Part shown: positions 9,180-18,585 of the stretch, in pieces
Numbering within the stretch: the stretch's first letter is position 1
Layout: every line of letters begins with the position of its first letter
Assembly (NCBI GenBank): GCA_032718475.1
Contig: JAUCBJ010003486.1
Coordinates: 1 to 24,565, forward strand
Source: Nemertoderma westbladi
Lineage: Eukaryota > Xenacoelomorpha > Nemertodermatida > Nemertodermatidae
Direction of reading: 5' to 3'
Length of the DNA: 24,565 bases
Translations under genes and position numbers: made by a program
Notes under the pieces: model-generated
Seen by the model: the letters and a program-made list of their open reading frames with translations, nothing else
What the model was told of the DNA's origin: nothing
Database searches by the model: none

Positions 9180-10638
9180 TCAAAAAACAACCATTCTTCC
9201 TCTAGATTTCAGAGTATTTCGGATCATACCATCCCTTTTCACTTCACTAATTACTCTACGGGATACTGCAGTGACAATCTTCACTGTTCTTTCCACTTCT
9301 TGTGTGTGACAGGGGAAGTCGATAATTTCGAACTTACTATCCATTTCATCAATACTCTCAGAACACAACATATCCTGTATTGTAGTCTGGGTTAATGAAG
9401 TTGTAATTGGGGGTTCATGTTTCACTTTACTCCAATCATTAAGTTCGTTCAATTCTTGGGCTTCTAAGTTTATTGTTGGCACTCTAAACGATCGTATTGA
9501 ATCCTTTGAAGTTGAGGAGGATAGAGTTCGATACTTTAATATTCTATGAAGAGCTAGTTTCCGAATTTTTATATCAGGGTCATGCATCATAGCCAATAGA
9601 ACATTCTCCTCCTGTCCATAGAATGCATTACGTTGTAATACCTTTGTCGTGATTTCCCTTAATCAGGACGCAAATAACTCGTAAGTTTGACAAACTTCAA
9701 CAAGGCAACTGATCCATTGTATGCAGCCGAATTTGCCCTCACGTAAAACCATACTGGTGCATACACTTTGATAATGTATTCAGCAAGAATTATCAGCTGC
9801 TCTGATGGTGAAGCTGAAGATACATATAGACGCAAAATTCTACAAGCCAGAGTTAGCCAACGGGAATGGTGTAAGGGACCTGGACTGTGGACAACGGTTT
9901 GCAAGGGTTTTCGAACAGAATACCTGTTTAACAGCAGCACAAATTTCATACAAGTAGTTTTGATCTGTGCTTAGATCCTTAACAACCTCCTTAGAAAGTT
10001 CTGGGAGTTCTGGTGAATTAATGATTCTGTAGTTATCCATAACAGGTAACTCCGCAGGATCAGTAAATAACAGGGCTTTACCTAAAGTACCAGTGAACGA
10101 TCTAGGGCCACTTGTTACTCCATCTAGGGAAACAAATAAATGGCGCAGTGGCAGTTCATTTATGTGGAGTGAACAAATGAGCCATTGAACAGGATGTTTA
10201 ATATAACATTCTAGAAAGTGAATTATGCCCCCAGCCCATCCTGAGTTGACATTTGTGCCATGACAACCAACTGCACCTAGGTTATCAACGTGAAATACTT
10301 CTCCCACCCAAATAATCTGTAATAGCTGTGGTAATTCATCTAGCATCCTTATTCTCCAGTGATGCATGACCAATACACTTCGAACCTGGCTCAGAAACTA
10401 ATGACTAATGATCTTCTTTTATTACAGTTAGATGAAATGAGCTATCTTTCTTTACTTGAGTCAAAGTGTCATCACAACGGCCATCAATGTAAAATCCCAT
10501 AATGTTATATTCAGCAGATTCAATTTCGTAGGTCCGTAACTTTTCTCGTTCACGTCGAAGCTTACTGCGATCAAGTATACTAGTTGTATCTTCTGTATTT
10601 ATGAGGCCAAGATCTGCTAACACAGCTCTAACACTCAT
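9180..10638 (-). pseudogene. Broken gene of a widespread uncharacterised, probably transposon-derived family
   Basis: Four minus-strand segments read as one protein of roughly 480 residues, in the order 10638-10405, 10373-9840, 9949-9659, 9596-9180. Breaks are a stop near 10405, a frameshift near 9895 and another near 9660. Recognisable blocks are AVGCHGTNVNSGWAGG, WLICSLHINELPLRHLF, SLDGVTSGP, STDQNYLYEI, HSRWLTLACRILRLY, YIIKVYAPVWF, IRKLALHRILKYR and, near the end, FPCHTQEVERTVKIVT. I recall this set from multi-copy 'uncharacterized' proteins in many invertebrate genomes, with no assigned function. The spaced 'GTN' and 'C-x2-H-x2-E' blocks recall the D and C-x-H signatures of some DDE transposases; this is inference. 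No inverted termini could be tied to it. Confidence 0.75.
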
Positions 10639-11390
10639 TCTTACGGCCTACTATGACCTTAGAGTATTTTAACACTCTTGGCTTCACATATTTCATTAAT
10701 ACAGTGCACTAATATAATTGCCATTTTAATGGTAAAGTATGGGACAATTTTCAATTGGCCGCCATGATATTTATGAGGGAGTGAAGATGAAACTAATTGT
10801 TTTATACGATGACGCAACACAAACGTGCTTTGCATTCCACTGGGTGATTAGGCTGAGTTACATCTCTGTGAATAAACTAAAAATTTCACCATTTTAGGTA
10901 AAGTGTGGGACATCACATGATTAACTTTATCGAAATCATTCCAGAGGAATGAAACACTGGTGAAATTAGATGAAACCAAAAAAATTCGAAAATGGGTTTG
11001 TTTTTAATTTGGTACTCGTTCAGAAATGTTAATTTATTGGTCATAGGAAGTGCCTACAGGAAACGATTTATTATAGGAAGGGATCTAGCGGTCTACAATG
11101 ATACAGCTTGCCAACACATTGTTACAGGAAACGAAACTTTTCCACACTTTTATTCACATTTTGTGCAGAGCAGGTGCAAAAATTGTAATTCAACTATATT
11201 TGAGAAACCACCTGTATTGATACATTTTTTAGCACTGAATTCATGAAGTACGATAAATTTTGACTTAAAATAAGTATAAATTCAAAGCTACATTTCATTT
11301 TTCGAAATTAGTGGGGAGGATGACCTTTTCATGGAATGAGCCAACTGTTTGTTAGTACCAATGAGGGGGGAAAGCTGGCCATGTAAGGAT
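10639..11390. other. No recognised gene
   Basis: AT-rich. TAAAGTRTGGGACA occurs twice (near 10733 and 10899), and GGAAACGA recurs near 11059 and 11128. It may hold the 5' flank of the broken gene to the left. Nothing else is supported. Confidence 0.4.
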
Positions 11391-11733
11391 TCCAAATATG
11401 TAACACAATTTGAATGAATTCAAACGATATGAGCTTTCAAATGTTGCATGGTTTTACACCTGCGCTAGGCTATTTTATGATATTTAAAAATAATGCATTA
11501 TATTCTGGAGTATTTTGTTTATCCAAATACGTAGCTGGGCATCAACGCATAACATCTTTAATCATACGATTACGTAGCTATTCATACATTTAAAAAATGT
11601 TCCAGAATATTATGGTGTGTTTATTAAATAGAATAAAATAGCCTTGCACCGGTGTAAAACCTTGGAGCATTTGAACGCTCATATCTTAGCTATCTTTCAA
11701 AGAATTTCAAATTGTGTTACATATTTGGAATCA
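11391..11733. repeat. Long imperfect palindrome (fold-back repeat)
   Basis: The left arm starts GATTCCAAATATGTAACACA at 11391, and the reverse complement of the right arm starts with the same bases at 11733. The arms stay alignable inward through TTTCAAATG, GGTTTTACACC, AGGCTATTTTAT and ATTCTGGA, with small indels, to a centre near 11555. The transcript would fold into one stem of roughly 160 bp. It has the form of a small fold-back transposon, but I see no clear target-site duplication. Confidence 0.85.
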
Positions 11734-11755
11734 ACAAACAGCTATAAGGTAGACG

Positions 11756-12002
11756 AATAACTGCGGTGGTGGGATTGGTATAATATCGGTGGAGACACTT
11801 TTTTAAACACTTGTAGCTAAAGATTGAAAGCAAAAATAAAAATTATGGCTCACCCAGTAAGTGGTCGGGAGATGAAACTATCTCTATTTCAAATTTTATG
11901 CAATCTCATTAAGAGTTGTAGAACTCTCATTAAGAGTTGTAGAAAATTTAGGGGGGGGGGGGGGGGGGGGGAGGGGGGGAGGTATCGTGTCATTGAATTA
12001 CG
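11756..12002 (+). repeat. Dispersed repeat, copy 1, with internal G21 tract
   Basis: Alignable from AATAACTGC to GAATTACGA with 22487-22685 in the same orientation. Shared blocks include GGAGACACTTTT, GAGATGAAACTATCTCT and TTTCAAATTTTATG. This copy also carries a short internal duplication (CTCATTAAGAGTTGTAGAA twice) and G21 at 11951-11971 followed by GAGGGGGGGAGG. It ends exactly where a LINE scrap begins. No RNA polymerase III box was identified. Confidence 0.75.
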
Positions 12003-12003
12003 A

Positions 12004-12288
12004 AGTGCCAAAATCTGTTCTAAGGTCCCACGACCTTTACGGAACCCATTCTGATTTCCACGTCTGAGCAGGATCCCTGATGCGATTTAATAGAATTCTA
12101 TTGTATTCCTTTGCAGCAATCGAGATCAATAAGATTCCCCGGAAAGATCCATAGAGTGTTAGGTTGCCCTTCTTGGGAGCTGGCTCCAACTTATTTGTTT
12201 TCATATCTTGTGGACTCATGCCGTTCTGTACATGTCTGTCTACTTCAGGAGGGACACCCATCTACTCCACTGGCACGATTGGTCTTAT
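12004..12288 (-). mobile_element. Small rearranged fragment of the RTE-like LINE
   Basis: On the minus strand it matches the full LINE at about 5905-6236, from the KTNRASG block through PKKGNLTLYGSFRGI to the FRKGRGT region of the reverse transcriptase. At least two internal deletions and frame breaks are present. Divergence is greater than between the copies at 1-1170 and 3692-7443, so it is older. Confidence 0.88.
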
Positions 12289-12299
12289 GGGTTTGAAAT

Positions 12300-12990
12300 G
12301 GTTCTTTATTCAATGGAATAAGTAAAACTTGCAGAAGAGTTATCAAACTTGTATTTTTGAAATGGTTATTACAGCAGAACTGAACATATTTTTTTCTACT
12401 GCAATAATACAAAAATTGATACTTCAGTAAAAAAAGTTGTTTTTTATTACTGAGGTAATAAATATTTGATACACCAATTACAAATATTTACTTATGCATA
12501 AACAATTAGTTATTACTGCAGTACCAAATATTTATTTCTGCAGATTTAAAAAAATGTTTTCTACTGTAGCAACAAATAATACAAATATATTTTATTTGTT
12601 GTAAGTCACTTTTTTGTCAAAGTCGTAAACACGTTTGACAAAAAAATAACTCTTTTTTTGTAATTTCCATCATGTTAGCTATCAATTTTGATACATATTT
12701 TTGTTCAAGAACTCATTTTATATTTTTGATACTATCTAGTTTTTTCTAGTTTTGTTGTTTTATAAATGTTATGAACGTGTTAGTTATGAATTTTGAAAAA
12801 TATTTTTGTTCTAGAACATATTTTTTTTTTTATACTAGCCACAGTAGGTTTTTTCTACTCCTTATAAATGTTATAAAACACGTATTAATTATAAATTTGA
12901 TAAATATTTTTGTTCTTGAACACATTTTTGTTATAGAAAATATTTTGCAAAATTACCATCCAAATATTTGTTCTAGAAAAAAAAACCTCA
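12300..12990. repeat. AT-rich DNA with a roughly 100-bp tandem repeat
   Basis: From 12672, diverged units begin ATGTTA at 12672, 12766 and 12868 and share ATATTTTTGTTC, GAAC(A/T)CAT and TTTTTTCTA blocks. The left half (12300-12670) is A/T-rich with repeated ATTACTGCAG-like motifs. No gene. Confidence 0.6.
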
Positions 12991-13189
12991 TGATAAAAGC
13001 CTGATTCAAACGAAAAAAATTGGACAAACTCTGGGTACCCACGGTGTAGTAATGCCGTATTTCACTATGGAAGAAGACTCTCGATGGACGTTATTTATGG
13101 TGAAATAAAAGGGAGAATAATTTTTTTTATATGTAGATTTCACAAGTCTGAATCCTACCGAAAACAAAATTTCTAAAAAATATACTGGG

Positions 13190-13330
13190 GTGGTTTGTTT
13201 ATATTGCAGCACCAAAATTACAAGTAGTGAACAATTTTCAAAAAATTTGAAAGTTACAATTTTTCGGCTAATCGTTTTTCAATACAGGTTTTCTGGGGCG
13301 CTGAATCCATTGGAAAATATTTAACAAATA
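13190..13330. repeat. Diverged single module of the TTAA fold-back family
   Basis: GCAGCACCAAAATTA, then an AATTTTCAAAAAATT stretch, then GGTTTTCTGGGGCGCTGAATCC at 13288-13309. The same order (GCACC-AAATTA, AAATTTTCAAAATT, GGTT-TCTGG-CCGCT-AATC) is seen in the modules inside 18730-20134. Confidence 0.5.
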
Positions 13331-13475
13331 TCTGATTACTATAAATGGCTGTTTTAGTCATCTATGTAGGCAAAAAATGAAAAAAACAAGTAACCAGCAC
13401 TTTCCATTTTCCATTTACAAAATTTTTAATTCACTTATACGATGCAATATCATTACCACATAATACAATTACTTA

Positions 13476-14066
13476 TTCCATTGAATTCAGAAGCTCACAA
13501 ACCCGTATAACGCATGAAACAAGGTGATACAATCAATTTATATATTTGACGGGTTTAAATTCGGTGATCGCAAAATTTTGCACCCTCTTCCGAAAAATAC
13601 AAGCTTGAGATATCCAGTTAGATAATTATCCATTCCATTGAATTCAGAACCGCCATAAACCTCTAATATACGAGAATTAAGTTGTAAAAATCAATTGAAC
13701 TCTTGAATGGATTTTTTCAAAATTTTGTATTGGCACCATATTTTGCACAAAGCATCGAAAAATACAAGTTTGATACGCTGGTGCAACTGGTATATATTCT
13801 ATCGAAACCAGAACCCCAAAAAACCCATATTGCGCAAAAAGCAGGTTCAAACATTCAATTTACAAAATTGACATATTTCAAAATTTAGCCCTTGCCGAAA
13901 AAAATAAGTTTGAAAAATTAATTTATATGAATTCCATCTGATTGCAAACATAAAAAAATTGGTAAAAATCAAAAATAGTTATGATGTTACAAATCATATT
14001 TCAAATATATTTATATATTTCAAAAAAACGTCTCAAAAAAAGTGCCAAAAGTAGGGTTAAAAAATG
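13476..14066 (+). repeat. Dispersed repeat with diverged ~160-bp internal units, copy 1
   Basis: Aligns in the same orientation with about 17780-18405. Internal units repeat the same order of short blocks: an ATTTTGCAC box, CGAAAAATACAAG, TTCCATTGAATTCAGAA, then a CA-rich link and ATCAATT. It ends with AAAAGTAGGGTTAAAAAATG, after which the copies diverge. Confidence 0.8.
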
Positions 14067-14201
14067 TAATGAAAAAAAATATAATGAACAGTTAGTCATT
14101 AAACCATCCTAAGACACCTTTTACGAAAATTGTGAATTTTTTTATAATTTATAATTATTCATAAACATTGATCTCCTATAGCAGATAGATTGTATATTTA
14201 C

Positions 14202-14374
14202 CCATATCCTCATCATGTAGGAATAAGAGAAGATGTCCAATCTCATGCGCCAGGAGTGCTCCAGTTTTTGCAGAATTTCCCAAATCACCCATTACAATAA
14301 TTGCTGTATTCATACCATCATCTCCAGAACAGAAGCTCGGATTATTAGCACCTCCATCATAACCATCTAAACGC
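14202..14374 (-). CDS. Host exon with the zinc-binding site of a reprolysin-type (ADAM/M12B) metalloprotease
   Basis: Minus-strand exon with acceptor TATATATAG before 14374 and donor GG|GTAAAT after 14202. One base completes the codon left open by the exon at 21063-21244; then 57 codons follow and one base is left over (phase 1). It encodes the region leading to the active site, a cysteine in SFCSGDD, and the zinc-ligand motif HEIGHLLLFLHDED. The three histidines, the catalytic glutamate and the aspartate of HExxHxxGxxHD are present, but the glycine at the turn is leucine. ADAM-type enzymes are secreted or membrane proteases. The Met-turn and downstream cysteines were not found. The exon sits between two direct repeats (13476-14066 and 17780-18405). 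Confidence 0.85.
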
Positions 14375-14432
14375 CTATATATAATAATAATATACATTTA
14401 ATGTAATTGATGTTATATCTTATACAATTTGT

Positions 14433-14501
14433 ACAATTAGATGAATAGAATACAATTAGATGAATAGAATACAATTAGATGAATAGAATACAATTAGATG
14501 T
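14433..14501. repeat. 19-bp tandem repeat, 3.6 units
   Basis: ACAATTAGATGAATAGAAT starts at 14433, 14452, 14471 and 14490. Perfect copies, directly upstream of the decayed LINE. Confidence 0.92.
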
Positions 14502-14539
14502 GTTGTAAGAGTAGTACAGGACAACAGACCATTTATCTG

Positions 14540-15652
14540 GTACTAATAGCCACCACAGGATCGGACTTACAGAGATCTTTTGATATCTTGGCTTCTTGGG
14601 GCTTATACGGAGTATTGGGGCGTATGGGTTAATCTGGACCAAACAAATGTTGTTTTTCGGAGAGGGGGTTCCTTGGCGAGAGGAGACAAGTGGTTTTATA
14701 AAGGGGAGAATGGTGGTGTACAGTACATGTCTCACAATACAATTATTTGGGAATCACCTTGTCATTTACAGGTAAATTTGCATGCGCCCAAAGAATACTG
14801 GCGCAAAAAGCTGAAAAGGGTTCATTCTCGCTCTTTAGTAGGTATTTTATTAAATTCCCAAATTTGTCATTTGCATTGAAGTACAAGCTATTTACGATAT
14901 TGATTGCGCCAATTTTAAGTTACGGTGCCGATCTTTGGGGATTTCATTCGGCTCCGGCAGTTGAGCGAGTTCATTTAGCTTTTTTGAAACGCCTACTTGG
15001 AGTAAAACGGAGCACTCCTGATTTTGCCGTCTACGGGGAAACCCTGGGGCTGTGCCGCTTTCAGTTTCACGAAAGATGACAATTGTAAAATTTTGGGTAA
15101 GAACTTTGACTCTCCCGGAGACGAGACTGACTAAACGTATGTATCAGGTACCTTACGAGGATGTACTGCAGGGGTCAGCGACAAACTGGGTTTCAATGGT
15201 AAGGGATGTATTAAATGGCCTGGGCCAAAGTTGGGCATGGCAGTCTCAAAATGTTGGGGATGCCAAAGTATTTTTAAATAAAGTAATGGTTGTTTTAATG
15301 GATCAATTCATACAAGGGTGGTGGGCTGATATATCAAACTCTTCCAAGGGGCAATATTACGTTAAAGAGAAATTCGGAACAGAAGAATATCTACATTTAT
15401 TAAAGGACAATAATGGCTTACGTCAGTCACACCCTCGTAAGGTTTCGGTGCTCGTCACACAACTTAGAGATTGAAGTTGGCCGTTGGGATCACAGAGCTG
15501 TACGGGATCGGGTGTGTAAGATTTGTAACTTAGGGGAAGTAGAACATGGGTACCACTTTCTGCTTGTGTGTCCTGCTTACTCAAATATAAGGCAAACTTA
15601 TTTAGGGCGGTATTACACTATAAACCCATCGGTATATAAGTTTAAGGGTTAA
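14540..15652 (+). pseudogene. Decayed LINE: RT thumb and C-terminal zinc domain
   Basis: Plus-strand segments in shifting frames follow the order of a CR1/Jockey-like LINE from the thumb onward. VNLDQTNVVFRRGG with WFYKGE lies near 14630-14705 (the family's 'N-x2-KT...FR-GG' block). LIAPILSYGADLWG near 14908-14940 is the post-RT block. A helical region with GWWADI follows, then CKICNLGEVEHGYHFLLVCP near 15514-15575, a C-x2-C-x7-H-x4-C zinc-knuckle-like ending. Frame changes occur near 14630, 14745, 15060 and 15440. The downstream AT-rich tail with AATAATAATAAATAAAAAAAA near 15783-15804 could be its 3' end. The catalytic RT core is absent. Confidence 0.82.
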
Positions 15653-15851
15653 GGTGAAAACCAAATTTAAAAAAATTAGCTTTGTATCTGAGTAAAGCAT
15701 TTGCCGTAAGGGAGCGATTGCTAGCAAGATTATAGTTAATGTGCAATTCAACAATAACATATACGTATGCTTGTTGTCGATTAATAATAATAAATAAAAA
15801 AAAGTATTCAACGGGAGTTTGGTCCAACAGTCAAGACAATTCCAAACCAAA

Positions 15852-16098
15852 TTAACATTTCAATTTTAATGCATCGATTAAAGATGCATTGTCGAGTGCC
15901 TGCTGTACTTCCGGTGCCTTTGTACTTACATTAGCTGTTAACGTCGTCGGCAGGTGTACTGTTCCCGTAATGTCACTCATCACATTTAACTTTTGCTCAG
16001 AGCTTGTTGTTTCTTCCTTTGCTCGCATTGGACATTTCATCGGGAGTAAACCTCCTTCCCACACAACCGTGCTGCATGTTTTATTTTGTTCGGCGTGA
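15852..16098 (-). CDS. Unassigned exon-like ORF
   Basis: The minus strand has ACTAAACAG at about 16099-16107, a fair acceptor, followed by an open frame of about 80 codons to the TAA at 15852. It contains four cysteines, a Thr/Ser-rich middle and the ending SLIDALKLKC. The frame is GC-richer than the flanks. It could be an alternative terminal exon of the protease gene, because it lies in the intron between 21063 and 14374, or debris of a transposon. I do not recognise the protein. The opposite strand is also open for 69 codons. Confidence 0.3.
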
Positions 16099-16271
16099 GC
16101 CTGTTTAGTTTTATTTGGCTTTGCATGTGGGTAATATGTTGTGTATACTATGTGTATTACTTTACACTGTATTACTTTGTATTGTATTCTGTACTGCGGT
16201 TGATGTTTTTATAAGGTTGGGATCACTACAGCACCCTACATTTCCTATGATATAGAAGAGTTGGTGATAAA

Positions 16272-16428
16272 TTGACGATAAATTAATTTATTGACGATAA
16301 ATTAATTTATTGACGATAAATTAATTTATTGACGATAAATTAATTTATTGACGATAAATTAATTTATTGACGATAAATTAATTTATTGACGATAAATTAA
16401 TTTATTGACGATAAATTAATTTATTGAC
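16272..16428. repeat. 19-bp minisatellite, left part (8.3 units)
   Basis: TTGACGATAAATTAATTTA begins at 16272 and repeats exactly every 19 bp through 16405, with a final partial TTGAC at 16424-16428. The same repeat resumes at 17638 after the inserted retroelement. Confidence 0.96.
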
Positions 16429-17637
16429 TGCATGTTCTTCTCTGTCCGACCGCCTGCTCCACTCAGTGGGGGTGGTGAGCCCAACCATCGAGTTGGCCCG
16501 GGAGTTCTGGATATCCTCCCTCCCTTCGGACGCTACTCTACCCTCTACGACTGCTCAGAGTGCGTGGGTGGCCCCAGTCCACTCGGCTAACCTCGCAGCG
16601 CTGCGTCTAGTTGCATCCCCAGTCGACCTTGCTAGGTTAAATTCCCTGGACCACCCAGTTGCCGGATGCTGGCTCAGTGCTCTACCCATCTCGTCGTTGG
16701 GACTCAAGCTGGATGACAGCCAGTTCCGCATCGCCGTTGCCATGCGGCTGGGAAGTAAGGTAGTCGAGCCGCATACCTGTCGCTGTGGTAGCCTGGTAGC
16801 TGCTGATGGTCTCCATGGTATCTGCTGCCAGAGGAGCGCTGGCCGGCATCCCCGCCACGCTATGTTGAACGATATAGTAAGGCGGGCGCTGGTCACCTGC
16901 GGGGTGTCCCCCATCCTTGAGCCCCCAGGTCTCTGTCGGAGCGATGGTAAGAGGGTTGACGGGGTTACAGTGATGCCTTGGAACCGCGGCCGCTCATTGG
17001 CCTGGGACGCAACCCTAACGGATCCCCTCGCCCCGAGTCATCTCCAGCAGACCCTCATCGCTGGTGGCCGTGCTGCTGAGGAGGCTGAGCGGGTGAAGAT
17101 TAGGAAGTATAGCGAGTTGGTAGAGCATGGTCGCTGCTACTTCAGTCCCGTGGCCTTTGAGACCTTTGGTCGACCCGGACCCGAGACTGCCAGCTTCCTC
17201 CAGGAAGTCAGGGCGCGTCTTCATGCTCGGACCCATGAGCAACGGTCGCACCAGTTTTTGCTGCAACGCTTGGCGGTGGCAATTCTCATGGGAAACGCGG
17301 CGTCGGTGGTGGGAACCATGGACACACCCTTCCACTACATCGGACTGTTTGATGGGGTTGATGGGTGATGGTGACTGTAACACAAGCGCCTGGCACCGCA
17401 CCGCGTCAGGAAAAACAACTTATTAATACTCGCAATTGAATAATCTAAATTTAAATTTTCCACTCTATAATCCAATTGATTTTTCTTATGTTTCTCTGTC
17501 AATATGCAAATATTCAAATTGAAGCTCATGTTGATTGTGTTTTATACATATACATATATCTATACATTATTTATTTATAGAACTATATGTTTATTAAATT
17601 TATGTAATAACAATTTTAATAGTTTAAAAAAAAAAAA
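16429..17637 (+). mobile_element. 5'-truncated retroelement with restriction-like-endonuclease module, inserted in the minisatellite
   Basis: The block is bounded by the same 19-bp repeat on both sides. Its left edge interrupts a repeat unit at 16428/16429. Its right edge is A12 (17626-17637) followed by TTTATTGACG. A GC-rich coding part (16430-17368), an AT-rich 3' UTR of about 260 bp and a poly(A) tail are the anatomy of a 5'-truncated target-primed insertion. The coding frame is intact, so the insertion is probably recent. The exact duplication length cannot be read because the target is repetitive. Confidence 0.8.
16430..17368 (+). CDS. C-terminal part of a retroelement polyprotein: CCHC-like finger and putative PD-(D/E)xK endonuclease
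   Basis: Open without stops from the array to the TGA ending at 17368, about 312 codons; there is no true start because the 5' part is missing. Numbering codons from 16424: LSALPISSLGLKLDD and RIAVAMRLG lie near 85-110. A finger-like cluster follows with Cys119, Cys121, His131, Cys134/135 and HPRH to 145, then EPPGL near 166, RVDG with Asp179, WDAT with Asp195, and KIRKYSEL with Lys225 and Lys228. Finger, then (K/R)xD, then D about 16 residues on, then K-x2-KY is the order in the restriction-like endonucleases of R2-type elements. I recall homologues reading RPDG here, so this copy has Val for Pro. That this domain is the nickase is inference. Confidence 0.7.
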   Translation, partial: ACSSLSDRLLHSVGVVSPTIELAREFWISSLPSDATLPSTTAQSAWVAPVHSANLAALRLVASPVDLARLNSLDHPVAGCWLSALPISSLGLKLDDSQFRIAVAMRLGSKVVEPHTCRCGSLVAADGLHGICCQRSAGRHPRHAMLNDIVRRALVTCGVSPILEPPGLCRSDGKRVDGVTVMPWNRGRSLAWDATLTDPLAPSHLQQTLIAGGRAAEEAERVKIRKYSELVEHGRCYFSPVAFETFGRPGPETASFLQEVRARLHARTHEQRSHQFLLQRLAVAILMGNAASVVGTMDTPFHYIGLFDGVDG

Positions 17638-17682
17638 TTTATTGACGATAAATTAATTTATTGACGATAAATTAATTTATTG
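17638..17682. repeat. 19-bp minisatellite, right part
   Basis: Two full units from 17642 and a partial third, identical to the units at 16272-16428. This shows the two arrays were one before the retroelement landed. Confidence 0.94.
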
Positions 17683-18585
17683 TCAATATGTCAAATTTTC
17701 CAAAATTTGGTGCTGGCAAAACAATTTTCACCCACCGGCGAAAAATACAAGTTTAAAAACTCCTATGAAATTTTTACTGATTCCATTGAATTCAGAACCC
17801 TCACAAACCCGTATAACGCAAGAAACAAGGTGACACAATCAATTGATATATTTGATGGTTTTCAAAATTTTGTGCTATAGCACCACATTTTGCACCCACT
17901 TCCGAAAAATACAAGTTTGAGATGTCTAGTTCGATAATTATATATTCCATTGAATTCAGAACAGCCATAAACCACTAAAACGCAAGAAAAAATTGTCACA
18001 AGCAATTTTATCTATTGAATGGATTTTCAAAATTTCGTTAGCACCAAAATTTGCACACAGCACCGAAAAATACAAGTTCGATACGCTTGGTGCAACTCGT
18101 ATATATTCCATCGAAACCAGAACACCAAAAAACCCCAATTGCGTTAAAAACAAGTTTCAAACAATCAATTTACGAAATTGACATATTTCAAAATTTGGTG
18201 CTGGCACCACAATTTGGCACTCGCCAAAAAAAACAAGTTTGAAATTTCTAAATCAATTTATATAAATTCCATGCAATTGCTAACACCAAAAAACCGGTGT
18301 AAATCAAAAATAGAGATGTTACAATTCATATCTAATGAAATGTAATTTTCAAAAAACTTCTCAAAAAATTCTCAAAAAAAGTGCCAAAAGTAGGGTTAAA
18401 AAATGGTGCTATAACTCGAAAACTACCCAATATTTTTTTAAACGGTTTTCACTACTAGGAAGACAATAGATTTTTAGGAAAATTCATAAAATTTCAGATT
18501 CCCAACTGCGTTTCAGAATTATAAAAAAAAACCACGGGGGGGGTCATATTGACCCCCCCCCCCCCCCCGGGTTTAATAGGGTTAA
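17683..18585 (+). mobile_element. Dispersed repeat copy 2 ending in a TTAA-type terminus
   Basis: Four diverged units of roughly 160 bp (CGAAAAATACAAG and TTCCATTGAATTCAGAA blocks) match 13476-14066. Beyond the shared part it continues to G8-TCATATTGA-C16 at 18536-18568 and GGGTTTAATAGGG at 18569-18581, followed by TTAA. AGGG|TTAA with a G-run/C-run hairpin just inside is the terminus seen on the element at 18730-20134. I find no matching left end, so this is a solo right end or a partly deleted non-autonomous element. Confidence 0.65.

Noticed and set aside
8551-11310. Inverted termini for the uncharacterised gene (ATTAGGGTGGAGTG at 8551 against ATTTCATTTTTCGAAATTAGTGGGG near 11284)
   Set aside because: Only a short AT-rich string matches; there is no convincing inverted repeat or target-site duplication.
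12037-12261. Small independent minus-strand gene
   Set aside because: It is a rearranged scrap of the RTE-like LINE reverse transcriptase.
14433-16428. A link between the two 19-bp arrays because they share the same period
   Set aside because: The unit sequences are unrelated, so the equal length is coincidence.
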